This document shows positions 28,278 to 37,756 of a stretch of 64,000 bases of DNA, piece by piece (positions within the stretch are counted from its first letter, which is position 1; each line of letters opens with the position of its first letter). The stretch is from Camelimonas fluminis (lineage in GTDB: Bacteria > Pseudomonadota > Alphaproteobacteria > Rhizobiales > Beijerinckiaceae). Under the pieces are notes generated by a model. The model ran no database searches and had not been told where the DNA came from. It saw nothing but the letters and a program-made list of their open reading frames with translations. The position numbers were made by a program, and so were the translations under genes. The DNA is taken from the NCBI RefSeq assembly GCF_014656355.1, contig NZ_BNCG01000004.1, positions 124,001 to 188,000 of the forward strand, given 5' to 3'.

Positions 28278-29048
28278 ATGGCGCGGACGGATGTTGAAAA
28301 CAGGGAGAAGCCGTCGAAAGACGGCGGCCTTTACGAAACAGTCAAGGTCATTATCCAGGCGCTGCTTATTGCGGTGGTTGTGCGGACCCTGCTGTTCCAG
28401 CCGTTCAACATTCCCTCGGGCTCGCTGATTCCGACGCTGTTGATCGGCGACTACCTGTTCGTGTCGAAGTACTCCTACGGCTACTCAAGGTACTCCATCC
28501 CCTTCAGCCCGCCAGTGTTCAACGGTCGCGTCCTTGCCTCGGAGCCGAAACGCGGCGACGTGGCCGTGTTCAAGCTGCCGAAGGACAACGCCACCGATTA
28601 CATCAAGCGCGTCATCGGCCTGCCGGGCGACCGCATCCAGATGCGCGACGGGCGGCTGTACATCAACGACCAGATGGTCGAACGCCAGCGCATTGAGGAT
28701 TTCGTCACCACCGATTCCTGGGGGCGCCAGGTTCCGGTGCCGCAATATATCGAAACCTTGCCCGGCGGCGTGAAGCACCGGGTGATCGAGCGCGACGGCG
28801 ACAAGGGCTACTGGGACAACACCTATGTTTACACGGTGCCCGCCGGCCACTTCTTCATGATGGGCGACAACCGCGACAATTCCACCGACAGCCGCGACGA
28901 GTCGAGCGTTGGCTATGTGCCGTTTGAGAATTTCATCGGCCGCGCCGAACTGATCTTCTTCTCGGTGAAGGAGGATTCCGCCGCCTGGCAGTTCTGGAAG
29001 TGGCCGTGGAGCGTGCGCTGGGATCGCATGTTCACCAGGGTCAGATAA
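28278..29048 (+). CDS. lepB: Signal peptidase I
   Basis: Membrane-bound Ser/Lys protease (256 residues) that removes signal peptides on the outer face of the inner membrane. A single anchor lies at about residues 22-40. Catalytic Ser49 is in IPSGSLIPTL and Lys110 in YIKRVIGLPGD. The box E sequence GHFFMMGDNRDNSTDSR is intact. The residue after the catalytic Ser is Leu rather than the usual Met. rnc begins one base after the stop, so the two are co-transcribed. Confidence 0.96.
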   Translation: MARTDVENREKPSKDGGLYETVKVIIQALLIAVVVRTLLFQPFNIPSGSLIPTLLIGDYLFVSKYSYGYSRYSIPFSPPVFNGRVLASEPKRGDVAVFKLPKDNATDYIKRVIGLPGDRIQMRDGRLYINDQMVERQRIEDFVTTDSWGRQVPVPQYIETLPGGVKHRVIERDGDKGYWDNTYVYTVPAGHFFMMGDNRDNSTDSRDESSVGYVPFENFIGRAELIFFSVKEDSAAWQFWKWPWSVRWDRMFTRVR

Positions 29049-29049
29049 C

Positions 29050-29742
29050 ATGGCCGCGCGCAAGCCATCCCTCGCGAAGCTGGAGGCCGCCGTTGGCCAC
29101 GACTTCACCGACCGTTCGCTCCTTGAGCGCGCGCTGACCCATGTGAGCGGCGCCGATGACCGCATCGGCTCCTACCAGCGGCTGGAATTCCTGGGCGACC
29201 GGGTGCTGGGCCTGGTAGTGGCGGAGATGCTGTTCCGCGCTTTCCCGGCGGCGGAGGAGGGCGAATTGTCCCGCCGCCTGGCCGAACTGGTGCGCCGCGA
29301 AACCTGCACCGATGTGGCGCGCGCCTGGGATGTGCCGCCGCACCTGCGCCTCGCCGCCGGCGGCGCCTTTCCGCGCGCCCGCCAGAACGTCTCGCTGCTG
29401 GCGGATGTTTGCGAGGCCATTGTTGGCGCGGTGTATCTCGATGGCGGGCACGCCGCCGCCGCCGCCGTGGTGCGCGCCGCCTTCGAGCCGCGCATGCACG
29501 CGCCGCAACGGCCGCTGCGCGACGCCAAGACAACCCTGCAGGAGTGGGCTCACGCCCGCGGCCTGCCCAATCCCGGCTACGAACTGGTGGAGACGACCGG
29601 ACCTGACCACGCGCCGGTCTTCACGATTTCCACCCAGGTCCAGGGCTTTGAGCCCTGTCTCGGCAAGGGCGCCTCCAAGCGGGCCGCCGAGCAGGACGCC
29701 GCCGGCCAGTTTCTCGCGCGCGAAGGCGCCGATCCGACATGA
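29050..29742 (+). CDS. rnc: Ribonuclease III
   Basis: RNase III (230 residues) cuts double-stranded RNA, including rRNA precursors. The signature QRLEFLGDRVLGL supplies Glu46 and Asp50; LADVCEAIVGAVYLDGG supplies Asp119 and Glu122, the other metal ligands. A double-stranded RNA binding domain follows (KTTLQEWAHARGLPNPGYELVETTGPDHAPVF, then GKGASKRAAEQDAA). It overlaps nothing but sits one base after lepB and 12 bases before era. Confidence 0.97.
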   Translation: MAARKPSLAKLEAAVGHDFTDRSLLERALTHVSGADDRIGSYQRLEFLGDRVLGLVVAEMLFRAFPAAEEGELSRRLAELVRRETCTDVARAWDVPPHLRLAAGGAFPRARQNVSLLADVCEAIVGAVYLDGGHAAAAAVVRAAFEPRMHAPQRPLRDAKTTLQEWAHARGLPNPGYELVETTGPDHAPVFTISTQVQGFEPCLGKGASKRAAEQDAAGQFLAREGADPT

Positions 29743-29754
29743 ACAAGGGCACAC

Positions 29755-30708
29755 ATGACTGACGAAACCACTCCGCCGGCTCCGGGCGCCGGCGACGGCC
29801 AGGACGAGGCCCTGCAGACGCGCTGCGGGTTCATCGCTCTGATCGGCGCGCCCAACGCGGGCAAGTCGACCCTGCTCAACGCCCTTGTCGGCGCCAAGGT
29901 GTCGATCATCTCGCGCAAGGTGCAGACCACCCGCGTACTGGTGCGCGGCATCGCCATTCATGGCGACAGCCAGATGATCTTCGTTGACACCCCTGGCATC
30001 TTCCGCCCCAAGCGCCGGCTTGACCGGGCCATGGTCACCACCGCCTGGGGCGGCGCCGGCGACGCCGACGTCGTCTGCCTGCTGGTCGACGCCCGCAAGG
30101 GCATTGACGAGGAAGTGGAGGCGGTGCTGGAGCGGCTTGCCGACGTGCGCAAGCCCAAGGTGCTGATTCTCAACAAGATCGACCTGATCCAGCGCGAGCG
30201 GCTGCTGGCGCTCGCCGCGGCGGTGAACGGGAAGGGCGAATTCCAGCGCACCTTCATGATCTCCGCCATGAAGGGCGATGGCGTCGAGGATCTCAAGACA
30301 TGGCTGGCCGAGCGCATGCCGGTCGATCACTGGCATTATCCCGAGGACCAGATCGCCGACGCGCCGCTGCGTCAGCTGGCGGCCGAGATCACGCGCGAAA
30401 AGCTGTTTGATCGCCTGCACGATGAACTGCCCTATGCCTCCACGGTGGAAACCGACACCTGGACGCAACAGCGCGATGGCTCGGTGCGCATCGAGCAGAC
30501 CATCTTCGTCGAGCGTGAAAGCCAGCGCAGCATTGTGCTGGGCAAGGGCGGCCAGACCATCAAGGCCATCGGCTCGGCGGCCCGCGTCGACATCGCCGAG
30601 GCGGCCGACGCGAAGGTGCATCTGTTCCTGTTCGTCAAGGTGCGCGAGAACTGGGGCGATGATCCGGCCCGCTATCGCGAGATGGGGCTGGAGTTCCCGC
30701 GCAACTGA
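29755..30708 (+). CDS. era: GTPase Era
   Basis: Era (317 residues) binds the 3' end of 16S rRNA and helps 30S maturation. The G domain has GAPNAGKS (31-38), the switch QTTR, DTPGIF and NKID; the KH domain contains FVERESQRSIVLGKGGQTIKAIGSAAR. The first 22 residues are a Pro/Gly/acidic extension absent from E. coli Era. Part of the lepB-rnc-era-recO operon. Confidence 0.97.
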   Translation: MTDETTPPAPGAGDGQDEALQTRCGFIALIGAPNAGKSTLLNALVGAKVSIISRKVQTTRVLVRGIAIHGDSQMIFVDTPGIFRPKRRLDRAMVTTAWGGAGDADVVCLLVDARKGIDEEVEAVLERLADVRKPKVLILNKIDLIQRERLLALAAAVNGKGEFQRTFMISAMKGDGVEDLKTWLAERMPVDHWHYPEDQIADAPLRQLAAEITREKLFDRLHDELPYASTVETDTWTQQRDGSVRIEQTIFVERESQRSIVLGKGGQTIKAIGSAARVDIAEAADAKVHLFLFVKVRENWGDDPARYREMGLEFPRN

Positions 30709-30942
30709 GTCTTGCTGCCTCAGCGCCTCATGGTAGGGCTGGGCCTTGCGTGAAGTCGGCCCAGGGGGGGCGGGGCAGTCTGCAAGGGCGCCCTGACGCC
30801 CCCAGGATTGTGGTGACCGGGGGCCTGAACCGGCCACCCATGAAAGCGCTGCGCCTGCGTATGTCCGTCGCCAGGCGCGCCGATGCCGCAACCGGCTCCG
30901 GGATCTTGCGTTCCGCCGCCCAACCCCGCCCGTGGAGAGGTC

Positions 30943-31683
30943 ATGGAATGGGCTGACGAAGGCGTGGTGCTTGGGGCGCGCCGTCTTGGTGAAAGCAGCG
31001 TTATTCTCGAAGTCATGACCCGCGCCCATGGCCGTCACGCCGGCGTGGTGCGCGGCGGTCGCTCGGGACGGATGCGCCCGGTGCTCCAGCCTGGCAATTC
31101 GGTATCCCTGGTGTGGCGGGCCCGCATCGAGGAGCAACTGGGCATGTTCGCCGTGGAGGGCGGCCAGTTGCGGGCGGCGCGCTACATGGGCTCGGCCCTG
31201 GCGCTCAACCTGCTCGGCGCGGCGGTGGCGCTGACGCGCCTGTTGCCGGAGCGCGATCCCCACGCGGACGTGCATGATGCTCTGGCCCTGCTCGCCGATC
31301 ACGTGGCTGACGATGCGGTTGGCCCGGGCCTGCTGGCCCTGTTCGAACTGTCATTGCTCGCCGAGCTGGGCTTCGGCCTTGATCTGTCGCGCTGCGCCGC
31401 GACCGGCGTGACGGATGATCTGAAATATGTTTCGCCGAAGTCCGGCTGCGCCGTTTCGGTTGCCGCTGGCGAGCCCTGGAAAGACCGGCTGCTGCCGTTG
31501 CCGCCGTTTCTCTCCGGCGCGCTGGAAACGGCTCCGTCGCCGCGAGACGTGCTCGACGCCCTGCGCGTCACCGGCTTTTTCCTGACCCGCAATGTCTATG
31601 GGCCGCGCGGCATGCCGGCCCCCGACGGGCGCGAACGCGTCATCTCCATTTTGCAGCGTATGACTGACGTCCAGGCCCCATAA
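30943..31683 (+). CDS. recO: DNA repair protein RecO
   Basis: RecO (246 residues) loads RecA on SSB-coated DNA in the RecFOR pathway. The OB-fold start reads MEWADEGVVLGARRLGESSVILEVMTRAHGRHAGVVRGG; the helical part has LLALFELSLLAELGFGLDLSRCAATG. The zinc-finger cysteines of some RecO proteins are only partly kept (CAATG and SGCAV). The ATG at 30943 has GGAGAGG upstream. The gap after era is 234 bases, so it may also have its own promoter. Confidence 0.94.
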   Translation: MEWADEGVVLGARRLGESSVILEVMTRAHGRHAGVVRGGRSGRMRPVLQPGNSVSLVWRARIEEQLGMFAVEGGQLRAARYMGSALALNLLGAAVALTRLLPERDPHADVHDALALLADHVADDAVGPGLLALFELSLLAELGFGLDLSRCAATGVTDDLKYVSPKSGCAVSVAAGEPWKDRLLPLPPFLSGALETAPSPRDVLDALRVTGFFLTRNVYGPRGMPAPDGRERVISILQRMTDVQAP

Positions 31684-32168
31684 GGTTCGCCAACGAGGTT
31701 GGCGCATTGATCCTGGAGCGTTGCGCGGACTTCGCGGGCGGACGCGTCGGCGTCCGCATCGTTGCTGTCCGCGCGGTCTTGCGAGGGCGCTCATGCCCCT
31801 TGAGGGGCGGCGAGCTGCGCCAGGTCGTGAAGGTGCCGGGACGTTCACGATCGCCAAAACGCAATTCCATATGACAAAATTCCCTGCACCGCGCCGCGTG
31901 GGCCTGACAAAAACCAACGAGCCGCGTTCATCAGACAACGTCTGGATCGCCGGGCTGCCGAAACCTCCTGGACGGCCGTCGCCCAGGGCGTGGCCAAGGC
32001 TGTCGTCAAAGGCGCCGGCCAGATGCAACCCAGGGGCGCGCTGGCGCGGCTGGCGGCGCGACGCATTCAAAAGCAGGATGCGGATATCGCGTAAGGTCAG
32101 GAGATGGCATCCGGTTTCAGGACGCATCTGGCGCCCGCGTGACGCCTGAATTCTCCGGAGCCCGACCC
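31684..32168. other. Gap between recO and the MFS gene
   Basis: These 485 bases begin with a small hairpin GCCAAC/GTTGGC just after recO, without T-tract. They also include a start-less open stretch (31831-32094) described separately. Confidence 0.5.
31831..32094 (+). pseudogene. Possible remnant of a small gene
   Basis: The frame is open from 31831 to the TAA at 32092-32094 but has no usable start codon in its first half. Its second half has codon use like real genes here (mostly G or C in third position) and would encode AETSWTAVAQGVAKAVVKGA and, later, ARLAARRIQKQDADIA. Another frame has ATG at 31871 (MTKFPAPRRVGLTKTNEPR). A single frameshift could join the two. I do not recognise the product, and it may be chance. 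Confidence 0.2.
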
Positions 32169-33467
32169 ATGTCCGCCCTGCCCACCGTCGCCAACGCGGA
32201 CCAGAACGATGCGGACCTGAGCCGGGCGCGGCCTGCCGAAAACACCCCGGACGCCGAAGTCAGCGAATTTCGCGCTGGCTGGCCGGCGGTGCTGGCCTGC
32301 TTCGCCATGGCCATCTTCGTCTGGGGTTTCGGTTTCTACGGTCAGCCGGTCTATCTGGCCGAGTTGCAGCGCGCCAATGGCTGGTCGACGGCGCTGGTTT
32401 CGGCCTCGATCACCTTTTATTACGTCTTTGGCGCCGCCTGCCTGCTTTGGGTCAGCGCCCTGTTTTCGCGGGTCGATCTGCGAATACTGCTTTGCGGCGG
32501 CGTCTGCGTCATGGCGCTCGGCGCGATTGGCGTGGCCAACGCCCGCCATCCGGTTATGCTGTTCGCGTGCAGCGCGGTGCTGGGCATCGGTTGGGCGGCC
32601 ACCAGCTCCACGGCCATTTCCACCGCGCTGGCCCGCTGGTTCGACCGCAAGCGCGGCCTCGCCATCAGCCTGGCGCTCAATGGCGCCAGTCTCGCCGGCG
32701 TCTTCGTCGCGCCGTTGCTGGTCAGGCTCAGCGCCGTCTATGGCCTCGCGGCCAGCGTCACCGGGCTCAGCCTCGTCATGCTGGCGATGCTGCTGCCGTT
32801 GCTGATCTTCGGGCTTGCCAGCCGCGCGCCGGTTCCGGATGGCGAAACCCATGCGGTCGCCAGCGGCTCTGGTCGCGCGCCGGATGGCCCCGCCAACTGG
32901 CGCGACGCCATGCGCTCCCTGCATTTCTGGAGCATCGCCGTTCCGTTCGCCCTGGGCTTTGGCGCCCAGGTCGGCTTCCTGATGCATCAGGTCGCCCTGC
33001 TGCTGCCGGCTCTGGGGGCGGAGCAGACCGCGGTGGCGTTGATGGCCGGCTCCTTCGCCGCCTTCGCCGGGCGGGTCGCCCTTGGCTTCGTCATCGACCG
33101 GGTCAATCAACGCCTGACGACAGCGCTGAGCATCGGCAGTCAGGCGCTGGCGCTGGTCGCCATCATCATCTGGCCGCGCAGTCCGCAGGTGCTGTTTCCG
33201 GCGGTCATCGTATTTGGCCTGTCCGTCGGCAATCTGATCACCCTGCCGGCAACCATCATCCAGCATGAGTTTCCCGCCCGCGCCTTCAGCCTGATCATGG
33301 GCATGACGGTGGCGACCGGGCAGTTCTTCTATGCCTTCTTCCCGGCGATTGTCGGCGTCGTGCATGATCTGACGGGCGGCTATGGCGCGCCGCTGGCGCT
33401 GTGCGTCGCGCTGCAGATCATCGCGGCGGTGTTGCTGCTGCGCCCACCCCGACGGGATAACGGTTGA
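32169..33467 (+). CDS. MFS transporter
   Basis: A 432-residue protein with 12 predicted membrane segments in two halves separated by a charged loop near residues 220-250. The start of the first half (GWPAVLACFAMAIFVWGFGFYGQPVYLAELQ) and RWFDRKRGLAISLALNGASLAG resemble the monocarboxylate/oxalate-formate branch of the major facilitator superfamily. The substrate cannot be deduced. ATG 32169 has GGAG about ten bases upstream; a GTG at 32139 would add ten residues. It stands alone between recO and parC. Confidence 0.88.
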   Translation: MSALPTVANADQNDADLSRARPAENTPDAEVSEFRAGWPAVLACFAMAIFVWGFGFYGQPVYLAELQRANGWSTALVSASITFYYVFGAACLLWVSALFSRVDLRILLCGGVCVMALGAIGVANARHPVMLFACSAVLGIGWAATSSTAISTALARWFDRKRGLAISLALNGASLAGVFVAPLLVRLSAVYGLAASVTGLSLVMLAMLLPLLIFGLASRAPVPDGETHAVASGSGRAPDGPANWRDAMRSLHFWSIAVPFALGFGAQVGFLMHQVALLLPALGAEQTAVALMAGSFAAFAGRVALGFVIDRVNQRLTTALSIGSQALALVAIIIWPRSPQVLFPAVIVFGLSVGNLITLPATIIQHEFPARAFSLIMGMTVATGQFFYAFFPAIVGVVHDLTGGYGAPLALCVALQIIAAVLLLRPPRRDNG

Positions 33468-33673
33468 GCGGGGCCGGAAGGCCCATGTAAATGCTTGCGT
33501 TCAGCAGGTTTGTTCGCTACCCGTTCTCATGTCCGCGGGCGGCTGTTCCAGCATTTGCCTGACCGTCGATCACGCGCGCATTTTTTGCCACAGGGCAGGC
33601 CCGCCGCGCTGGTTTCAGGTCGTGATGACAGTTCGCCATCGGCGCCGGTCTGCGGCGTGTTCCGGGGGAGGGT

Positions 33674-35917
33674 ATGGGCAAAGAGGTCGGGACGCCGCCG
33701 GACGGCGGCATTGAGAATGTCGAGCTGCGCGAAGCGCTGGAGCAGCGCTATCTCGACTATGCCCTCTCGACCATCATGCATCGCGCCCTGCCGGACGCGC
33801 GCGATGGCCTGAAGCCCGTCCATCGCCGCATTCTCTACGGCATGCGCCTGCTGCGGCTCGACCCGGGCTCGCCATTCAAGAAATCCGCCAAGGTCGTCGG
33901 CGACGTGATGGGTTCATTCCATCCGCACGGCGACCAGGCCATTTATGACGCCATGGTGCGTCTCGCCCAGGACTTCGCCTCGCGTTATCCGCTGGTGGAG
34001 GGACAGGGCAACTTCGGCAATATCGATGGCGACGGCCCGGCCGCTCACCGTTACACCGAAGCGCGCATGACCGAGGTGGCGCGGCTGCTGCTTCAGGATA
34101 TCGACAACGACACCGTCGATTTCCGGCCCAATTACGACGGCTCCACGTCCGAGCCGGCGGTGCTGCCGTCGGCCTTTCCAAATCTGCTGGCCAATGGTTC
34201 GCAAGGCATCGCCGTTGGCATGGCCACGTCGATTCCACCCCACAACGTCGCCGAACTGTGCGAGGCGGCGCTGTATCTGGTCACGCATCCTGACGCGACG
34301 TCGGAGCAGTTGCTCAACTTCGTCCAGGGGCCGGATTTTCCCACGGGCGGCATTATCGTCGAGCCGCGCGTCAATATTCTCGACGCCTACCGCAGCGGTC
34401 GCGGCGGTTTTCGCGTGCGCGCCCGTTGGGAGAAGGAAGACGCGGGTCGCGGCGGCTGGGTCGCCGTGGTCACGGAAATTCCCTACCTCGTGCCCAAGGC
34501 GCGGCTGATCGAGAAGATCGCCGACCTGTTGCAGGAAAAGAAGCTGCCGCTGGTCGCCGACGTGCGCGATGAATCGGCCGAGGACGTGCGCATCGTCTTC
34601 GAGCCGCGCTCCCGCACCGTTGATCCGGAACTGATGATGGAATCGCTGTACCGGCTCACCGAGCTGGAAAGCCGCGTTCCGTTGAACCTGAACGTTCTGA
34701 CCGCGGGCCGGGTGCCGCGCGTGCTCGGGCTTGCGGAAGTCTTGCGCGAGTGGGTGGATCACCGCCGCGACGTGCTGCAGCGCGGCTCGCGCCATCGTCT
34801 CGGCGTCATCGGCCGGCGCCTCGAAATCCTCGGCGGCCTGCTGATTGTCTATCTCGATCTGGATGAGGTGATCCGCATCATCCGTGAGGAGGACGAGGCG
34901 AAGCCGGCGCTGATGAAGCGTTTCGATCTCACCGAGATCCAGGCCAACGCCATTCTCGACACCCGCCTGCGCGCCCTGCGCAAGCTGGAGGAGATGCAAC
35001 TGCGCACCGAGCAGGCGGCGTTGCAGAAAGAGGAAGCCGAGCTGAATGCCCTGCTCGGCTCGGAAGCCGCCCAGTGGAAGAAGGTGTCCACGGAAATTCG
35101 CGGCCTGCGCAAGCTTTTCGGGCCGGAGACGCCGCTGGGCAAACGCCGCACCAGCTTCGCCGACGCGCCGGCCGCCGGCGCCATTGATCTGACCGAGGCC
35201 ATGGTCGAGCGCGAGCCGGTCACCGTGGTCGTCTCGGCCAAGGGGTGGATTCGCGCCCTCAAGGGCCACGTCGCGGACGTGTCTGGTTTGCAGTTCAAGG
35301 GCGACGACAGCCTGGCGCTGTCGTTCCATGCCGAAACCACCTCGCGCATCCTGCTGGCGGACAGCACGGGCCGCGTCTTTACGATCGAGGCCGCGAAGCT
35401 GCCAGGCGGACGCGGCGTTGGCGATCCGCTGCGCATCCTGATCGACATGGATGAGAACGCCAGCGTGATTGCCGCCTGGCCCTGGCGTCAGGGTGAGAAG
35501 ATGCTGCTGATGTCCAGCGAGGGGCGTGGTTTCGTCGCCAGTTCCGACGACATGGTCGCCAACACCCGCAAGGGCAAGCAGATCATGGTGATGGACGCGC
35601 CGCACAAACTGGCGGTGTGCGCGCCGGTCGCCGGCGATCATCTCGCCATCATCGGCCAGAACCGCAAGCTGCTCGTGTTCCCGCTGATCCAGGCCCCGGA
35701 AATGACGCGCGGCAAGGGCGTGCGGTTGCAGAAATACCGCGACGGCGGCGCAGCGGACGCCAAGACCTTCAACGTGACCGATGGCCTGACCTGGAAGGAC
35801 ACGTCCGGCCGCACCTGGACGGTGAATGAAACCGATCTGCGCGACTGGGTCGGCAACCGCGCCGAAGCAGGCCGGCTGCCGCCCAAGGGGTTCCCGCGTA
35901 ACAATCGCTTCGGTTAA
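33674..35917 (+). CDS. parC: DNA topoisomerase IV subunit A
   Basis: ParC (747 residues) is the DNA-cutting subunit of the enzyme that unlinks daughter chromosomes. The catalytic tyrosine is Tyr127 in [10 protein letters not shown]. The N-terminal blocks [20 protein letters not shown] and [16 protein letters not shown] are conserved; the C-terminal beta-propeller begins near residue 510. It is ParC rather than GyrA by length and by the absence of the GyrA box QRRGGKG. At the position of E. coli ParC Ser80 the residue is Gln88, as often seen in alphaproteobacteria. GGGGAGGG is immediately before the ATG. Confidence 0.95.
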   Translation: MGKEVGTPPDGGIENVELREALEQRYLDYALSTIMHRALPDARDGLKPVHRRILYGMRLLRLDPGSPFKKSAKVVGDVMGSFHPHGDQAIYDAMVRLAQDFASRYPLVEGQGNFGNIDGDGPAAHRYTEARMTEVARLLLQDIDNDTVDFRPNYDGSTSEPAVLPSAFPNLLANGSQGIAVGMATSIPPHNVAELCEAALYLVTHPDATSEQLLNFVQGPDFPTGGIIVEPRVNILDAYRSGRGGFRVRARWEKEDAGRGGWVAVVTEIPYLVPKARLIEKIADLLQEKKLPLVADVRDESAEDVRIVFEPRSRTVDPELMMESLYRLTELESRVPLNLNVLTAGRVPRVLGLAEVLREWVDHRRDVLQRGSRHRLGVIGRRLEILGGLLIVYLDLDEVIRIIREEDEAKPALMKRFDLTEIQANAILDTRLRALRKLEEMQLRTEQAALQKEEAELNALLGSEAAQWKKVSTEIRGLRKLFGPETPLGKRRTSFADAPAAGAIDLTEAMVEREPVTVVVSAKGWIRALKGHVADVSGLQFKGDDSLALSFHAETTSRILLADSTGRVFTIEAAKLPGGRGVGDPLRILIDMDENASVIAAWPWRQGEKMLLMSSEGRGFVASSDDMVANTRKGKQIMVMDAPHKLAVCAPVAGDHLAIIGQNRKLLVFPLIQAPEMTRGKGVRLQKYRDGGAADAKTFNVTDGLTWKDTSGRTWTVNETDLRDWVGNRAEAGRLPPKGFPRNNRFG

Positions 35918-36283
35918 GGGCGTCCGCCGGGCCGCTGGCGCATGGCCTGGCCGGACAGTCAGCGCCGGTCATGGCCGGGTCTGTTCCGGTCATCCACCAA
36001 GGGCGCGCCGGGGCGATGGCTGGGGCGGTTTCGCGACCCGGAAAAATCCGTTCATGTCGCGATGGAATTCGGCCTGGCCAATCTGACGTGAAGCATTTTT
36101 CCTGATCCGGAGCGGGACGCTTCGCCGGCAAGCGCTCCTTGCGGGTCAGGCGCGCCGCTCCTGTTATGCGCGCGCCTGATGCTGGCTCGCCCATGGTTTG
36201 CGGGATATGCGCCGCCGTCTCTCCGGCAAGCCCAAGCAGCAGCCCTAGGATGGTTCCAGGCGGGTGTTGTTGGGGGCAGGGCG
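35918..36283. other. Gap after parC
   Basis: These 366 bases show no gene. A bulged hairpin with arms GGAGCG and CGCTCC lies near 36109-36138. Confidence 0.45.
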
Positions 36284-36634
36284 ATGACAGTCAGGCGGAT
36301 TGTGGCGAACATCGCAGCCGGGCATCCGGGGCGCGCCCGGGTATTCTACGGCGATGTGCTCGATATGGACGTGGCGATGGACCATGGCTGGATCATCACC
36401 TTCGTCAGCACGGCGGCGGCTCCGGCTCAGGTCAGCATCGCCAGCGAGGGCGGCGGCGGCCTGCCAGTTCCGGATCTGTCGATCGAGGTTGACAATCTGG
36501 ATGAGGTGATGGCTCGCCTGGCCAAAGCGGGCTTTGTCCTGGAGTACGGCCCGGCGGTTGAGCCGTGGGGCGTGCGCCGGCTGTTTGTCCGCGATCCGTC
36601 CGGCCGGCTGGTCAACATCCTCTCCCACATCTGA
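36284..36634 (+). CDS. VOC family protein (glyoxalase/bleomycin-resistance fold)
   Basis: A 116-residue single-domain protein with two beta-alpha-beta-beta-beta modules. MTVRRIVANIAAGHPGRARVFYGDVLDMDVAMD matches the entry of the fold, and the end GVRRLFVRDPSGRLVNILSHI is the usual closing motif with its metal-side acidic residue region. Substrate unknown. ATG 36284 follows CAGGGCG; upstream frame to 36179 lacks similarity. It stands alone. Confidence 0.8.
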   Translation: MTVRRIVANIAAGHPGRARVFYGDVLDMDVAMDHGWIITFVSTAAAPAQVSIASEGGGGLPVPDLSIEVDNLDEVMARLAKAGFVLEYGPAVEPWGVRRLFVRDPSGRLVNILSHI

Positions 36635-36905
36635 TTTGCCACGGCGCGGCGGCCATGATCGCCTGGCTCTGGACGCGCCCCCAATCTTGAACTAGCGTTT
36701 GATAGATCATGGGGCGTCCGCCGCATCAGGCCGCGCCCTCCAGGAAAGTTACCGGGATCGGGAGGCGCGCTGCATTGCGGCGCATATCGTCGTTCCCGCA
36801 GTATGACGTCGCGCAACCCGCTCCTTCACGTGGGATCGGGGACAATCAAAAATCCAGGGCAAGGCTCCGCTGCTGTCGGTCGACTTTTGCCTGAGGGAGG
36901 AAGCA

Positions 36906-37754
36906 ATGGCGGAATATGAAACCGTGCTGGTCGAACGGTCGGCTGAAGGCGTGGCCCGCATCGTCATGAACCGGCCGGACGCCCGGAACGCCCAGAACCT
37001 GCAGATGACCTATGACCTCAACGCCGCCTTCGACGCGGCCGCCGCCGACGACGCGGTGAAGGTCATTGTCCTGGCGGGCTCCGATCCGCATTTTTCCGCC
37101 GGTCACGACCTGCGCGCGGGCGCGAAGAATGCGGCCGGCGTCGATTTCCCGCCGGTGTTCAACTGGGGTGGTTTCGCCGAGCCTGGGGTGCATGGCCTTT
37201 ATGCCCGTGAGCAGGAAATTTACCTGCAGATGACCCGTCGCTGGCGCAACATTTCCAAGCCGACCATCGCCGAGGTCCAGGGGCGCTGCATCGCCGGCGG
37301 GCTGATGCTGGCCTGGGCCTGCGACCTGATCGTCGCCAGCGAGGATGCGTCGTTCTGCGACCCGGTGGTGACCATGGGCGTCTGCGGTCACGAGTGGTTC
37401 GTGCACCCGTGGGAGCTGGGCGCCCGCAAGGCCAAGGAATTCCTGTTCACCTCCGATGCATGGAGCGCTCAGGAAGGCTACCGGCTGGGCATGGTCAATC
37501 ACGTCACGCCGCGCGAGGCCCTGCGCGACTTCACCACGCAACTGGCGCAACGCATCGCCGCCAAGCCGACCTTCGCCCTGAAGCTGGCCAAGGAGGCGGT
37601 CAATGGTTCGCTCGACATCATGGGCCAGCAGGCGGCGATCGACAAAGCCTATGCCCTGCACCAGCTCTGTCACGCCCACAATCTCCAGCAGTTTGGTTCA
37701 ATCGTAGACCCGTCCGGCGTGCATGGATCGGTCAAGGGAAAGGCGTCTGTCTGA
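36906..37754 (+). CDS. Enoyl-CoA hydratase/isomerase family protein
   Basis: A 282-residue crotonase-fold protein. RIVMNRPDARNAQNLQM and FSAGHDLRAG form the first oxyanion strand, and IAEVQGRCIAGGLMLAWACDLIVASEDASFCDPVVTMG the second. The usual catalytic Glu pair is not obvious: the segment after the second oxyanion loop reads CDPVVTMGVCGHE. Two acyl-CoA dehydrogenase genes follow (2 bases, then 65 bases), so it most likely acts on their product. The ATG 36906 has GGAGGAAGC upstream. Confidence 0.88.
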   Translation: MAEYETVLVERSAEGVARIVMNRPDARNAQNLQMTYDLNAAFDAAAADDAVKVIVLAGSDPHFSAGHDLRAGAKNAAGVDFPPVFNWGGFAEPGVHGLYAREQEIYLQMTRRWRNISKPTIAEVQGRCIAGGLMLAWACDLIVASEDASFCDPVVTMGVCGHEWFVHPWELGARKAKEFLFTSDAWSAQEGYRLGMVNHVTPREALRDFTTQLAQRIAAKPTFALKLAKEAVNGSLDIMGQQAAIDKAYALHQLCHAHNLQQFGSIVDPSGVHGSVKGKASV

Positions 37755-37756
37755 CC

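Noticed and set aside
29041-31302. A 753-residue open frame antisense to rnc, era and recO.
   Set aside because: Same cause: high third-position GC on the plus strand keeps the opposite frame open. The plus-strand genes are certain.
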